Positions 31,770 to 43,779 of a DNA stretch of 64,000 nucleotides are shown here, one piece after another. How positions within the stretch are numbered: the first letter of the stretch is position 1; each line of letters begins with the position of its first letter. The notes below the pieces were generated by a model. That model ran no database searches. It was given only the letters and a program-made list of their open reading frames with translations, and was not told where the DNA came from. The position numbers and the translations under genes were made by a program. Source of the stretch: Gracilaria gracilis. Lineage: Eukaryota > Rhodophyta > Florideophyceae > Gracilariales > Gracilariaceae. The DNA lies in NCBI GenBank assembly GCA_030374805.1, contig JARGSG010000093.1, forward strand, positions 1-64,000. Reading direction: 5' to 3'.

Positions 31770-33300
31770 TAATTTCCCTTCTAAAAGCACATAGACGGCG
31801 TCAGGCATTTCTAACAATCCATTACATCCAATTGAACCAAGAAAAGCTGAAGAAGTGGTTCTCACCATCTTCCAAAGTTTGAAAATCATCAAATGAATGA
31901 TAAGCGACAAGCACATGAACGATTAAAAAAGTCTGTTTTCACGCACTGTTACGCAGTTTGTACAACACTTTAGGGGGAGCTACAAGACCAACTTTTAACA
32001 AAAGAGCTGTTACTAAAGCAAATCAGACGAGTTACCCGCACATGAAAGTCAACCAACATATTCATCGTAATCGTCACGAAACACAGGCGTCACAGGCACA
32101 AAAGCGAAGCCCAGAGAGAACAAAAACGGACATTAGCGGCTTGGATCGCTGCATTGCATACAGAAGTTTTCCAAGAGTTCAATAAATTGCAAAAAGCAGG
32201 CTTAATATTTAACACCCTTTTTTTGTCGCTTATATCTCACACTCATTCTGAGAGAAAACCAATAAAGCATATCACGCGACCATAGTAGGAATAAACACCA
32301 AAATTCCGATTTAAGACCGCAGTACCTATCACTGGGTCCAATCTTTTATGGGAAGGTCAAAATTATTTTGCATAGCGAAGTATAGAAAGTTGATGGTATC
32401 CCGGCGAGACTGGAACAAATCGAAAGAGAGATGGGCTGTCATTTAAGACAATTTCCTCCCGATATTTTTTTCAATACTCCTTCTTTAAAATGAAGTATAT
32501 TATGCTGACGAGACATATTTTTGTATTAACATGAATAACCAAAAGACCTTAGTTTAAGAACTAAAAATTTCTTGAAACGATATTTCCAGCTGGACCTGTT
32601 ATAGATAGCTTACGTGGCGCACTTTCCGCACTCTAGCGCCTTCCAGTCTCCCTGAGTTCTGTGGTAAGCCCGTTCACTAGAGGCACAGTGTTCTATTTTA
32701 GGAGTGCAAGTTGAAAGTTCTTTATCATGATTTACACTCCAAGGCCATTCAATCTACACTCAGTTCGTGCTCCAATGCGGCACCCTTGCAGAGATATTTC
32801 CAATTTTAATAGTTTATTTCATTATTGTAAGTGCGCGATGGGTGCAACCTGACTTCGCGTCAAGTTGTACACGAATAATGTGGGCGCGGATGGGATGCAA
32901 TGTGTGTCCCTGGCACTACGTATGCATTCCAGCAGAGTATCAAGCGTCCCTCAAATGGATACCGCTAAATTGGAGTGCAAATTTCTCCCTCGCGGGCTAC
33001 TGCACCTTACTCGTTAGACTCGTCTACTACTCTGGCTCCGCATCCGACCCTATCGTCTCCGCCTTTGCATTTGCCTGACTTTCCGGTTTTTATACCTCTT
33101 TGCCTATCAAGAAGGTGAGTTTCGGTCTTACAATCGGCTCGAGTGCTCACAGCAGGTGGTTCTGCCCGCTTTGCTACCGTCTGTAGTGGAAATGCCCTGT
33201 ACATTTCCGTGTGATATTACCCTTCCCAGGGTCTTGCGCCATAGTAACTGCTATGTGTTGTACACAATCATTTTTATCTGATGGTTCAAGCATAAAATAA
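31770..33300. other. AT-rich intergenic DNA
   Basis: No gene is recognised. Short ORFs at 31958-32185 and 32767-33078 (plus) have no motif. Confidence 0.5.
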
Positions 33301-34198
33301 ACGAATGCCACCAATATCCGTAGCCCACAATGCCCAAAAAGGATTTTATATTTGCAGCGAATTCATAACTACAGCGTCGCTGGATGTGAAACCCTATAAA
33401 AAGGTGTGGGTTCACCCATGTGACAATGGTCTATATCTCGATGGCCATGCCGATCTCTTTAAAGCAAAAGAAGTTTCGAAAACAATGCACAGCAAATAGT
33501 GCTTCCAGTTTTAGTAAATTCATTCGCGGTAATTTTTATTGCCATGGAAACGAAAGCCCTCACCGTTTTCGTACCGATAGATGTATCTGGCTAGCATTGA
33601 GAGGTTTTGGTGGGAAATAGATATGTAGGTAGTACGGAGTTGGAGAAGCCCGAAGTCTAGTTCAGGAACAGTTTGCGTGTGAAATGTCTAAAACAGGTCC
33701 TAGATGTGCTTATAAAAGCCTTCGAATTTCAATTTTTTTGAAGCCAGCCTACGTGCCTTCCAACCGCATAATAATTACATTTTGGACGTCAAGACGCACT
33801 CCGAAGAAATAAAAAGGTATGTTTCTGGATGCTATGTCATCTGTTTGGCTCATGAAGACGAGACCGACTGGGGCTTTTCTCCAAAATCCAGTATTAAAAA
33901 CGGTAAAGAGTGCTTTTATGGGAGTTATACCGTTGAATGATGATAAGAAGCCGGATTCTACATATTATTATGGTCTCTGAGTTCCATAAAAAAATGACGG
34001 AGAAAACTTTATATCAGTATCGACTATGTCATTGTTCGGATGTATTCCGTTTTTGAGAAGAAAAGATGCCCCGATGAAAAAAAATTAGCTCCACAGTTTT
34101 GAAGAGGGAGGTTATGTACGTGAGTATCAGAAGCAAATCAACCGTCTTTTAGTGATGCACCCAAACATGTATCGAAGGAATCACCAAAGCTGGAAGAT

Positions 34199-34657
34199 TT
34201 GACTTTAAACAATTTGGTGGGAGGTAAGGAAGTAAAGGGTGCCGCAGGTAAATCAGGGAGCGACGACAAGAGTGGGGATGTAGAATTAATGGACTCTGAG
34301 CTTGTTATGGATGATAACGATGATGTTACTATGCGAAATGAAACGTTGAGCACCGATGGAAACGATGGTTTTGATTACGGCTTCATCAAAAGAGTTGATG
34401 CTCTGAAGGATGATGATGTTTATTACGATTTTATGACAGGAGCCCATGCTGGGGCTGAAGATCTTTTCGCAATATTAGATGATCGAGGAAGGACAAAAAC
34501 TTTATCAAAACGCGCCAGCAAATCTCGTACATTGCGTCAAGAACGGAATCTAGCGAAGGATATAATTTTGAATGCGTCGCCTCCTATCTGTTTCTATAAC
34601 ATCTCAAAATATGTAGTTTATAGACAGCTTCCAGGTATTCCGTGTCGTTCTTGGTGA
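34199..34657 (+). CDS. Hypothetical acidic ORF, 152 codons
   Basis: Residues 15-95 are rich in Asp and Glu (SGSDDKSGDVELMDSELVMD), followed by a basic stretch (KTLSKRASKSRTLRQERN). It starts at an in-frame ATG with no clear context. Its composition resembles the acidic linkers of nuclear proteins, but no domain is seen. It is probably a fragment of a decayed gene. Confidence 0.25.
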   Translation: MTLNNLVGGKEVKGAAGKSGSDDKSGDVELMDSELVMDDNDDVTMRNETLSTDGNDGFDYGFIKRVDALKDDDVYYDFMTGAHAGAEDLFAILDDRGRTKTLSKRASKSRTLRQERNLAKDIILNASPPICFYNISKYVVYRQLPGIPCRSW

Positions 34658-37600
34658 TGTTTTCATTTTTCTACAGTGAAGGCAAAAAGAACTGATCAGT
34701 CGGTCTTCAGTTCCTCCCTCATACCAAGCAGATAAGTCTGATAGTGGAACATCTCAGAAAAGGAGAGCTTGGGGAAGGAGAACGGAAAGAGAGCTAGAGT
34801 TGCTGAGGAAGAACTGAAACCTGGATACGAAGAGACGACACCTGAGAGGAAGCAAGGGAAACTGAAACAGCTGCGGGAAAGTTTAGGGCTGAGAGAAGGC
34901 CGTCTGAACCATCTGCTGGGAAAGGGTCGTCTGAGTGTAGAACAATTAAGATTAGGGCAGCTGAAGGAAGGAGCTCTAGAGAAGGCATTTCAATACCGCA
35001 AGGCAGTGCACCTATTCCCGCATTGGACACCATAGACGGGAAAAAAGCAGAAATTACTCTCCGGAAGAGGTATACGATCTCAGAGCTTTAATATTTACCA
35101 TCACTTCTAAGCATGGGCACTTGTACTACATGCACCACTTCTGGTTGGTACGGCAGATAACTACTGTTCATGATCGCATCAGCACCGGGAGACTCAGTTA
35201 CACACAATATAAGCCACGCACACGATGCCTCTCAAGTATCAACTTTTATCTTGGAAAATGAATTACGAAATGGAGCGCGTCTGGTTATCTCCATTACAAC
35301 TAGCAAGCTACAAAGGCAAAGAATTTTCTGCACAACCGCCCATAATTGATTCCGGATAAGGAACGAGTCCATGCGCGATTGGGCATAATGTGGAAACCCT
35401 TCCATTTAACTGAGAGCGGTGCGTTGAATATGGTGGCATATGTCAACCTCAAACGGATGTAAGATATGTAGGAACCGCAGAAGTTGCGGTTGAAAGCGTG
35501 TGACATGTACAAACCGCGGGATCTGGAGACATATATATATATGAGATGTAGGCACCTCTGTACAAGGAACGGGAAGCAAAGGAAACGTATTAGAAGTCAA
35601 AGGAGATTTTGAGAAGTAGAATGGGTGGTGAGAAACGAAGTAGATGCGGGTGCCGTAGAATTTCTTATGAGACACGGAGAAAAACGCGACTCGTAGAAGT
35701 GGTACAGCAATTGGGGGCAATTGGGACCCATTTAGAGCATTTATGGAGTGCAATAGGCGTTGAAAAATGTCAAAGATCTCCAGATGGTGCTTCAAACATC
35801 TTTCTACCTTCTAATTAAGTGTGCATCTCCTCCATATCGTTCAGAAAGAACGATATTACGGTAAGAATGGGAGCTGAGCAACATTTCAACGATGAGGAAA
35901 TTTATGACCAAAATCCACAGCTAATTGACCTGTTTTTGGCCCTCAGCGTCAAGGAAGAATATGGGGAGAATCGGGACTTCTTCAACTTGGTTTGCAAACC
36001 TAGGCGTCTGGTGGTGAGCAAGATGTGAAGAACGACAGAGAAGATGATTAAAAGGCAAATACAGGGTTCCACAAAAGCAAGATGAATATTGAAGACAAGG
36101 AACATGTCAAGATTCGTTTTAAAGCATCCGTCACTGCCTACATTCAAAGCTTATCGCGTGACGCTTCAGTTCACGGAGTTGTGAAAGAACTGCAGCAATT
36201 GCAGGTTTTATACGACACGCTCTATACCCAAGGACTTCTGTCTACATTGTGGTTGAAAAAGAGAACTGGAGACCTAAAGAAGTAGTTAAAAACCGTCGGA
36301 TTCTGAGGAATTGTATCCTGACGCGCATGAAGTGTACTTGTCAGACTTCGGAGCGCTGGTATTTCTCTCTGAAAATTCACACTGCAACATCAGATAAAAA
36401 GGAACGTGGTAGGTGCTAGTTCTGTGATTTCAGTGGCGCTCTACACTGGCAAAAGCCCGAAACGCCGTGTGAAGGGAAGCGCCTCGCGCCAAAAATGAGA
36501 GCAGAAAATCTCCAAATGAGAAATAACATACATAATTCATGGAAGGACACTATATGGGTCCTGAAGAACAATTAAAAGAAGGTTATTAGTCCGATATATG
36601 CAAAGGAGCGGCTCGGGTAAGCAATTTGAGTAAACAATTCCAAAGACCTAGGATTTCTGACGCTCTGCAGGTCGTTTATTGCTTTCAAAAAGGAAGACAA
36701 GTGAGACAAATTATATATCACATGCGACCATTCTGTTCCACTGGTCTACAAATGTTGGATTTTTCGTGAGTGGTTGCGAGATTATGAACAGTTCGGTATA
36801 GTACCGGGAGTCTCGATTGATATAAAAAAGTCGCAAATCGCTTCTGATACCTACTGTCTAGAATTAATAGGAGGTCTAACAATGGCTTTACGCTTACCGT
36901 CTTTACGAGGTTTGCCGCTGAACAGTCTGGACAAAAAGTTATTGAAATTCTCTTTCGCTTTAAATCCATTATTCCAGTACTTTTGCCTGTAATAGCTTTC
37001 AATCAACGCGGCTGAAAGAAGTTTTTCAACATCCCTGATTTCATTGGATGAGTGACATCTTAATCGAAAACAGATAACGGACGTCACGGGATGTTTTCCA
37101 AGAGTAGAAATACATTTTTGGTATGGGGCTATGTCTTGGGGCCTATTCAACTTGAGATGATCCCGAAGTATTGTTAAAATCATATCGAGAAGGCATGAAT
37201 TTGAAATACCATACTTCATAAGCTTCAAAAACCAGAACGGTTGTGGTTCAAATAACTTTACATAACAAATCCGCACCTGGTAATGGCGGGGTTTCATGAA
37301 ATCGCTCTGTCAAGACTGTACTTCTTTCAAGGTACTGGCTAAAGAGAGTTTTGAAACTCTGAATATCGGGTATATACACAGTCTAAAAATGTGTCATTCT
37401 CGGAGATACGCTGCAAACTATGGAGAATTACAAGGAAACGCGCGGAAGAGAGGAGAGCATCAACTTCAGGTCAAGGAGTCTCTCAAGTTCGAGTTACATA
37501 TATATCAGATATTGCCAGGCACCGTTACCTAAAGACCAGATTACTACAGATTATTCTAGTTACCCCATCACAAAATTGAAAGATCCCAGCATTGAATCTT

Positions 37601-38137
37601 CTAATTCTTACTCAGTTGGTGCATGCTTTCTTTGTGGAACTGGGGTTCGTGAAGTGGCCCTAACTCAATCTCAACGAGAGCTCAGTGGACCAATTATCTG
37701 CTTCGAACTCATCTGGCGAAAACCTTTAAGCGGCAAGAAATACCTTTCAAAGTCTTCCAGAAAAAACCCAGCAAGAGGAAGTTGTACAACAGTTCAATAC
37801 GCAAAGCAAAATCTACACCGCCACCATGTCAGCCAAAACAACGTCCATCTAAACCACTAACTTTCCTCTTAGCTTCAAAATTTATGGTGATGGGAACTTG
37901 AACCACACAAATTCTGGAGGTTTGGTGCATCTGCGGCAGGAACACATCGGTGGGGTTCCCGTGTAGGACATCGTTCGGTGCGCAATGGTGCATGGAGAGG
38001 AGGTAATGCGTCACCCAAGGTTCAGAATAGTGCTGTGGCAGTACATTAAATGGAAGGAGTTGTTAGATGCGTGCCTGGAGACACACACGAAGGAATAGGA
38101 TTTTGGAAAGTTCTCGAGTATTCTAAAGACATCCGAG

Positions 38138-38464
38138 GTGTTCGATGCAGGTGCTCTTCAAAATAAGTTGGAATCTAGAGATCACGGGGAAGATCTTCTG
38201 GATGTTTGGGATACCTTGATAACCGGCGACATTGCTGACAAGATTCGTTCTCAGTTCCAGTGGTTGGAAGGAAGGGCCCTACACGATCAGATACATCAAT
38301 TACCAGCTGAAATAGATCCTAAGGCGCTCTTGAGGGTCCAAAAAATGATGGAGAACATGAAAAATGCCTCTCCTCAAAAAGTGCAAAACCGGATGTTGTT
38401 CTCATCACTGATGCGGGTTCGGAGACATGTGGAGGTTAATAACGGATTAATATCGACCGGATGA
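38138..38464 (+). CDS. Hypothetical helical ORF, 108 codons
   Basis: Predominantly helix-forming and charged (for example LLRVQKMMENMKNASPQK). No family recognised. It is the last protein-like frame of the 33.3-38.5 kb region and may be an exon or fragment of the same lost gene. Confidence 0.22.
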   Translation: MFDAGALQNKLESRDHGEDLLDVWDTLITGDIADKIRSQFQWLEGRALHDQIHQLPAEIDPKALLRVQKMMENMKNASPQKVQNRMLFSSLMRVRRHVEVNNGLISTG

Positions 38465-39639
38465 CCGCATAAATAGCCGATATGTTGGTGATGAGAGCTC
38501 TTAACTCTGTAAACCTGATACCTAAAAAGCGCGAGAGGCGTTTCACGAGGAGATTTGACCCCCGAATGCCGAACAAATGCAGTTCGTAGTCCGAGGTCTC
38601 ATCACGAAAAGCAAACAATACCATAAACGCATTGCAAGAAACCACCTCGAACGCATGGTAGTTTAGATTAGTTGGTACAATAGAAGTATTGGTGAACAGC
38701 ACGGACCACAAGACTCTGTCTTCAAGTAATTGAGCTTTGCTTTGCTTTGTTAGGATTTAGTATGGCTTTGAGCACGCACCGCAGACTGAGTGCTAGGACC
38801 AGACGTCTTGGTGCTATTTCTTCCAGTAGCGCGAAGCTTCATTTGAATTGCAGTGATACAAAACTTTTTCAGTCTCTCAAAAACCTTCTTAGCCGTCATC
38901 ATAGCCGCACATGGAGAACATTTTTCGCGACCTGCCTTACTTTCTGTATCTTCTGTATGACGAACCAATGTTTCTCATCCAGTAAAAGCAGTGAAGTGAA
39001 TGAATGTATCATTCAAGAAGGCAAAAGATAGCATACGCCGAAGCGGTTCTTTCCATCTATAGAACAGACGCAATACTGGAAACGGGGTCACCGTTGACCA
39101 TACCAGCTACAGTCTTCTCTGAAATTGCTGCGGAAAGTCATTCTTGTCCAGAAATTTCTTTTGGCAAAATAGCAACCTTGGTGGCTCCAGAAACGGAATT
39201 TAGTACGGATGATCTTGAATACTGCTCAGCTTTCAACGAAATGAGGGTTATTTTCCGATGAGCCTCCGTATTATTTTCTTTGAAACCAGAAAGACTACAA
39301 TAATACTGCTCTCTGAAGCAAGCAGAATTTCATTCTTCGAAAACGCAGTTACAAACCCTTGTAACCTGGCCGAAGATCCATATAACAGGAGCAAATGATC
39401 TGAGATAGTCTATATCGGCGTAAGCTCCATAAACGCCAGGAACATGCAATACAGTTCCTCGATGTACTTCAAATAATCCACAGGTCCATTTTTCCGAGCT
39501 TTATACAGTGTTTGAACACGTTCAAGAAATGTTTGTAGATGCAACCTGTCGTGTTTTTAAGTAAAAGTTCAAGTTTCACAAGGTTACGAGGCGCAACAAG
39601 AAGGAAATGAGAGTTAAGTAAGGGAGAACTCTGCCTCGG
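38465..39639. other. Intergenic, nothing recognised
   Basis: Small ORFs at 38436-38711 (minus), 38747-39031 (plus) and 39004-39261 (plus) lack motifs. Confidence 0.45.
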
Positions 39640-39957
39640 ACTGCGTCAGCGCAGAACGGCAATCAGCCGGAAGGAGTCTGTAGTCAGTGCAGAACGGCTA
39701 GCAGCCGGGTAAGACGCTGAGTCAGCACAGAACGGCAATCAGCCGGAAGAACGCTGTAATCAGCGGTAAACGGATAGAAGCCGGGTAAGAAGCTGAGTCA
39801 GCGCAGAACGGCAAGCAGCCAGAAAGACGCTGTAGTCCGCGGTAAACGGCTAGGAGCCGGGTAAGACGCTGAGTCAGCGCAGAACGGCAATCAGGCGGAA
39901 GGAAGCTGTAGTCAGCGCAGAACGGTTGAAACCCGGAAAGACGCTGCGGGCAGCGCA
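39640..39957. repeat. Dimeric minisatellite, about eight units of 38-39 bp
   Basis: Units carry the core CAGCGCAGAACGGC followed by AGCCGG. Two variants alternate: one with GCTGAGTCAGCGCAGAACGG then CAATCAGCCGGAA, the other with GCTGTAGTCAGCG then CTAGCAGCCGGGTAA. The higher-order period is therefore about 77 bp. Confidence 0.85.
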
Positions 39958-42900
39958 TTTTGTAACTAACAAGAACAGCTTAACACTACGCTGGTGTGAT
40001 GTGCAACTACTGGTCATTTATCATGACCAATACTCTTGAAGCATTGCCCATGGAGGCAGTGTTGATCCACTTTGGAGGTAAGGCGATCTCGACCAGCATT
40101 TACAACTCAAATGGCTGGGTTGCCAAATGCAAACTGCACGCAGGGAACCCACGCAGATTCAAGTTTGAATCAGAAGCACGGCCACCTACGAATCGTAGGT
40201 AGCAGATTGAGAACGTCTACTTAATAAACAATTCCAGACTCTTCACAGGAGGTCTGGGGGCATCTGCAACGACTGCGGGCACTACTTTTGGTGCCCAATC
40301 TCTTGCTTTTGCCTCTTCCATTCCCTTCAAACGCTTGCGCGCGGCGACTTTGAACTGGACGGACCAACAAAGCGCTTTGTACAGTTTCCCATCCTGCTGC
40401 TTGAGAGATCAGCGTGGGCAAACCAGTGCTTCCAATTGGACGGACAGTGCTCTAGGCTCGTCGATATGGTGTTACTTCTTCGTTCCAGATTCTTGTAGCC
40501 TGTTCCTGATGCAGGATTATCGCTTCAATTGGCGGATGATGCCGTATGGAAAAGAATTTTAAACCATTAAGGCATCACATTCCCGCAGATGCTCGTCCTT
40601 CACCCAATACTACGACATTTCAGTCGCAGGCGGTGCGAATAGGGGGTGCTCGTCATTAATGAGTCACTACTACCTCGCGTGGGTCCTTTAACGTTGAAAA
40701 GTGAGAAATGGCTCGGTACTACCCGCCGCTAGCGATGTAGTACATTGGGTTCCGCAGACATTCGCTGCTGCATGCAGCTCATCATGTTTTGGCCAAGAGT
40801 CTCTCATAGCTCTCCCTGCTGCTCTGTTCTTCAACGCTAGGCCTTTCGACTCCAAAAGATTGCGAGACATCCAGGCAGAGCGCTACAGACGGTTTCCCCT
40901 AGATTTCACGCTGCTGGATGCTCTGCCACACCCATCGACTTCACAGTGCCATACACTATTTGATGATAGTTTTTTGGTCGCCTGCCACAGCTTTTTTGGC
41001 AGTGAATCTTTTGTGCAGTGAGAAGGAGATTACACAGCTTGACAACGGTATTTGTAAATAAACCGGCGCCTGCGCGATCATTCTATACCATAGTTCTTGT
41101 CCTTCGGTCTTGCTGTCTTCCGTTACACTTTAAGTCTTAGTTCACAACAACTAGCACGTAGCAAAACAAACCATCGACGGTGTGCTCTTTAGGAAAAGCC
41201 AAAGCGCTCAAACCGGGTCAAAACGACGTCGAGTAACGGGTTATTGGCGAGGAGGAAAGATCATGATGACGCCGTGGAACATACAAGGACGTATCGTGTG
41301 CGCGCCGCTGCTGCACGCGCCCCCGACGAGGTGACACTGCCGAAGTGCGTGCCACATTTGGTGGCCGCAGTCACGCGGCTCAAATGTGCGCCCCACGGGC
41401 TCTTGCTCAAGTACCCGTGCCGGTGCCTGGAGCTGCATTCTCTATCTTTTCTGGCTTCTGTGGAAGACAGACAGCTTTTATCGCTTTGGTCCGTGCAAGC
41501 CATTTTCGTCGAGGCCACTTTCCCACGCAAGCCCGGCGCGCTGCTGCTCAAGCTCAAACGCCCAAATCGTCCCAGTATTTCGGCGGATCAGGGCAAAGAA
41601 GTCACTGCGGGGCTGCTCTATATGTTTGAGAAGGCGGTTAGGACATCAAGTACAAGACGTAGCGTGTCGAAGGGAAGAGCGCGAGCGGCAGTTTTGTGAT
41701 CGGGTCTAGGTAAAAGGCGAAAAAGAATGCCATGGTGATCAGGATCTAGCGTGTGAAAAAGAAAGTAATAGGTCGATTGACGGCAATATAGCGCAGAAAA
41801 TTGGCGTGCCAAAAGGGCCGCCGGCTCGTTTTAATACAAAGTCAGGTCAGTTTAAATTTTGGTTTCTTTGACGCAGCAAAACCGTAGAGGTACCTAAAAA
41901 GCTATGATTAGCTGTATGGGGATGTAGGGCGGGGTGAGTGTTTTTCTGAATGAGAGATTTAATATAGCGCTCTTATTTGCCCAACGCAAATTAGCGTGAA
42001 CGGTGCCATTAATTTTGAGACCACTGCGCCAATGAGTTGGGTGTATTCTATTGATTTTTCGCCTTTAAATCTACATTTCACATGATGTTTACGCTGTAAA
42101 ATCTCCCGGGGCCTTCTGTCTGCCTCTCTGCCCCCTTTATCATCAAAACGCTAAACATTCAATTTAGTTTCTATTTAATTGGATAATTTAGAATACGATA
42201 TTCCAGATGAAATGGGGTAGAAATTAAGACGACATAATTTCAAGAATGCTTGTTTAGACGTTAGCGATAGCATTATTCTCTTCATGAGCACATAGAACTT
42301 GCATAAGAATAGAATCACCGCATAGGACTCTTTTAAACGAAATTCAAATACAAATGTGCTTCGAAGGCAAATAAACAAGTGAAGAAGCATATTTCACACA
42401 TTCAAATGTCAACATCACTGTAGTCCCCATTTTCTTTATTCCCTGAAACAAAAATGTTTCAATGATTAGAGACTTAGATTTTGAGCATACCAGCGCGATT
42501 TTCTGATCGCGCAACATGTTTGATTGCTACATGTTCTTAACGGAGGGCTTACAAGGTACTCGGACCTGATGATTTCAATGTTTTTCATGTAATGAAAGCC
42601 AAAATCATCCTGTCTCCACAAAATAGCACCAAGTTTCTCTTCAAATAGGCCTACAGGAGACCCCATTCTCAATTCAGCAAGGACCAGTTGTATCAAGCAT
42701 ATCTTTCTGATACATTCTGGCACGTCATAGAACATGGATTTTGTCTTTGACAGGATCCTGAACTTCTGAACTTTCGATTTGTTATAAACTGGTACTTTAC
42801 CAATGGAGGCAATCATTTCCTCGGAGCGACGCTTATAAAAAGGATGATCTTAATCCCATTCTTACGAATTTTATACTTGTGCTGTAGTAGAACACAGGAT

Positions 42901-43779
42901 CTGCAGACTTAAATTCTCAATCGCGGTGGGGGAACGAACGACTTTTTCGCTGCAAAGCTAATTATCATACAACGGACTAGAATTAATGCTGCCAAAAATA
43001 CATGGATGCGGCACTGGCAATTCCAAGCCGGCTTCTAATGCTGAGATATGATGACGAGTCCGGGAAATTCTTGTACGCGAAACTGAATATTGGGAATTGA
43101 TCGTGGTCATTTGGGGCCACTAAAACGTCATAAAGGCAATTCGACTGAGACGAAAGAGTAACCAGAGATAGATTTTTTCCACATGGAACTCTCGGAGGAT
43201 TTTCTCAATCAGTGAACGTTGATTGTGATGCAACGCTAATGAGGCTCATTTTTTCCACTTTGTCTTTCTTGGGCCCTTGCACTAGAGCGCTTGGCACAGC
43301 AGCTTGTGAGGAAACAAACCACTATTGAGGTGTACATTTGGTGCACTTAATGAACGTGCGTTCGCTCTGCAATCCCATTATGGGTGTCACTGTTCCATAT
43401 GACAAGGTGGCAAGGAATGGTTGGTACAGCATTGCAGGTTTTTTAGACATTTCTTAGACAGTTTCGGCCTACTTTAGGGAGGTGTCCGTGTACTATACAT
43501 TGCCAGGGCACCCAGGCCCTCGCACTCAGAAAACATCTCCAACCAGTGTTGGCTCTATACTCTTCGTCTTCGGCGGGCATCTACTCCTTCTCGGAGGGAT
43601 AACCCGTTGCCTAAGGGTTTTCCTTTCACCTTTGTCATCTAAACGAATTCAATGTTGAGACTATTACCAACTACTTGTTGTTCTCATTATGTATAAGGTT
43701 TACCCGGCTCTTCTGTTTCGTGTCGTCACTCTCATGAACCCCGTCTCTCTTTCACTTTTCTTTTGCGTGATAAATATTC
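39958..43779. other. Intergenic, nothing firmly recognised
   Basis: ORFs include 40701-41021 (plus, 106 codons), 41244-41699 (plus, 151 codons, in CpG-rich DNA with overlapping ORFs in three other frames) and 42466-42816 (minus, 116 codons). None has a recognisable domain. 41860-42460 and 42830-43260 are AT-rich. The end of the stretch may hold the downstream part of the minus-strand copia relic. Confidence 0.45.

Larger units (their letters stand above)
33305..38464 (+). other. Decayed coding-like region, unidentified
   Basis: Short plus-strand ORFs follow each other in different frames, many with protein-like composition and little low complexity. Examples are FYICSEFITTASLDVKPYKK near 33350, RYVSGCYVICLAHEDETDWG near 33820, an acidic ORF at 34199-34657, and HGHLYYMHHFWLVRQITTVH near 35120. 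This pattern suggests one or more old genes eroded by many changes. No family could be named; overlapping minus-strand ORFs (such as 36851-37297) leave the orientation uncertain in places. Confidence 0.3.

Noticed and set aside
38436-38711. Minus-strand ORF as part of another copia integrase
   Set aside because: A few residues resemble the copia integrase C-terminal block but the order of conserved positions does not hold.
41244-41699. 151-codon ORF as a host gene
   Set aside because: CpG-rich DNA with overlapping ORFs in three other frames and no recognisable domain.
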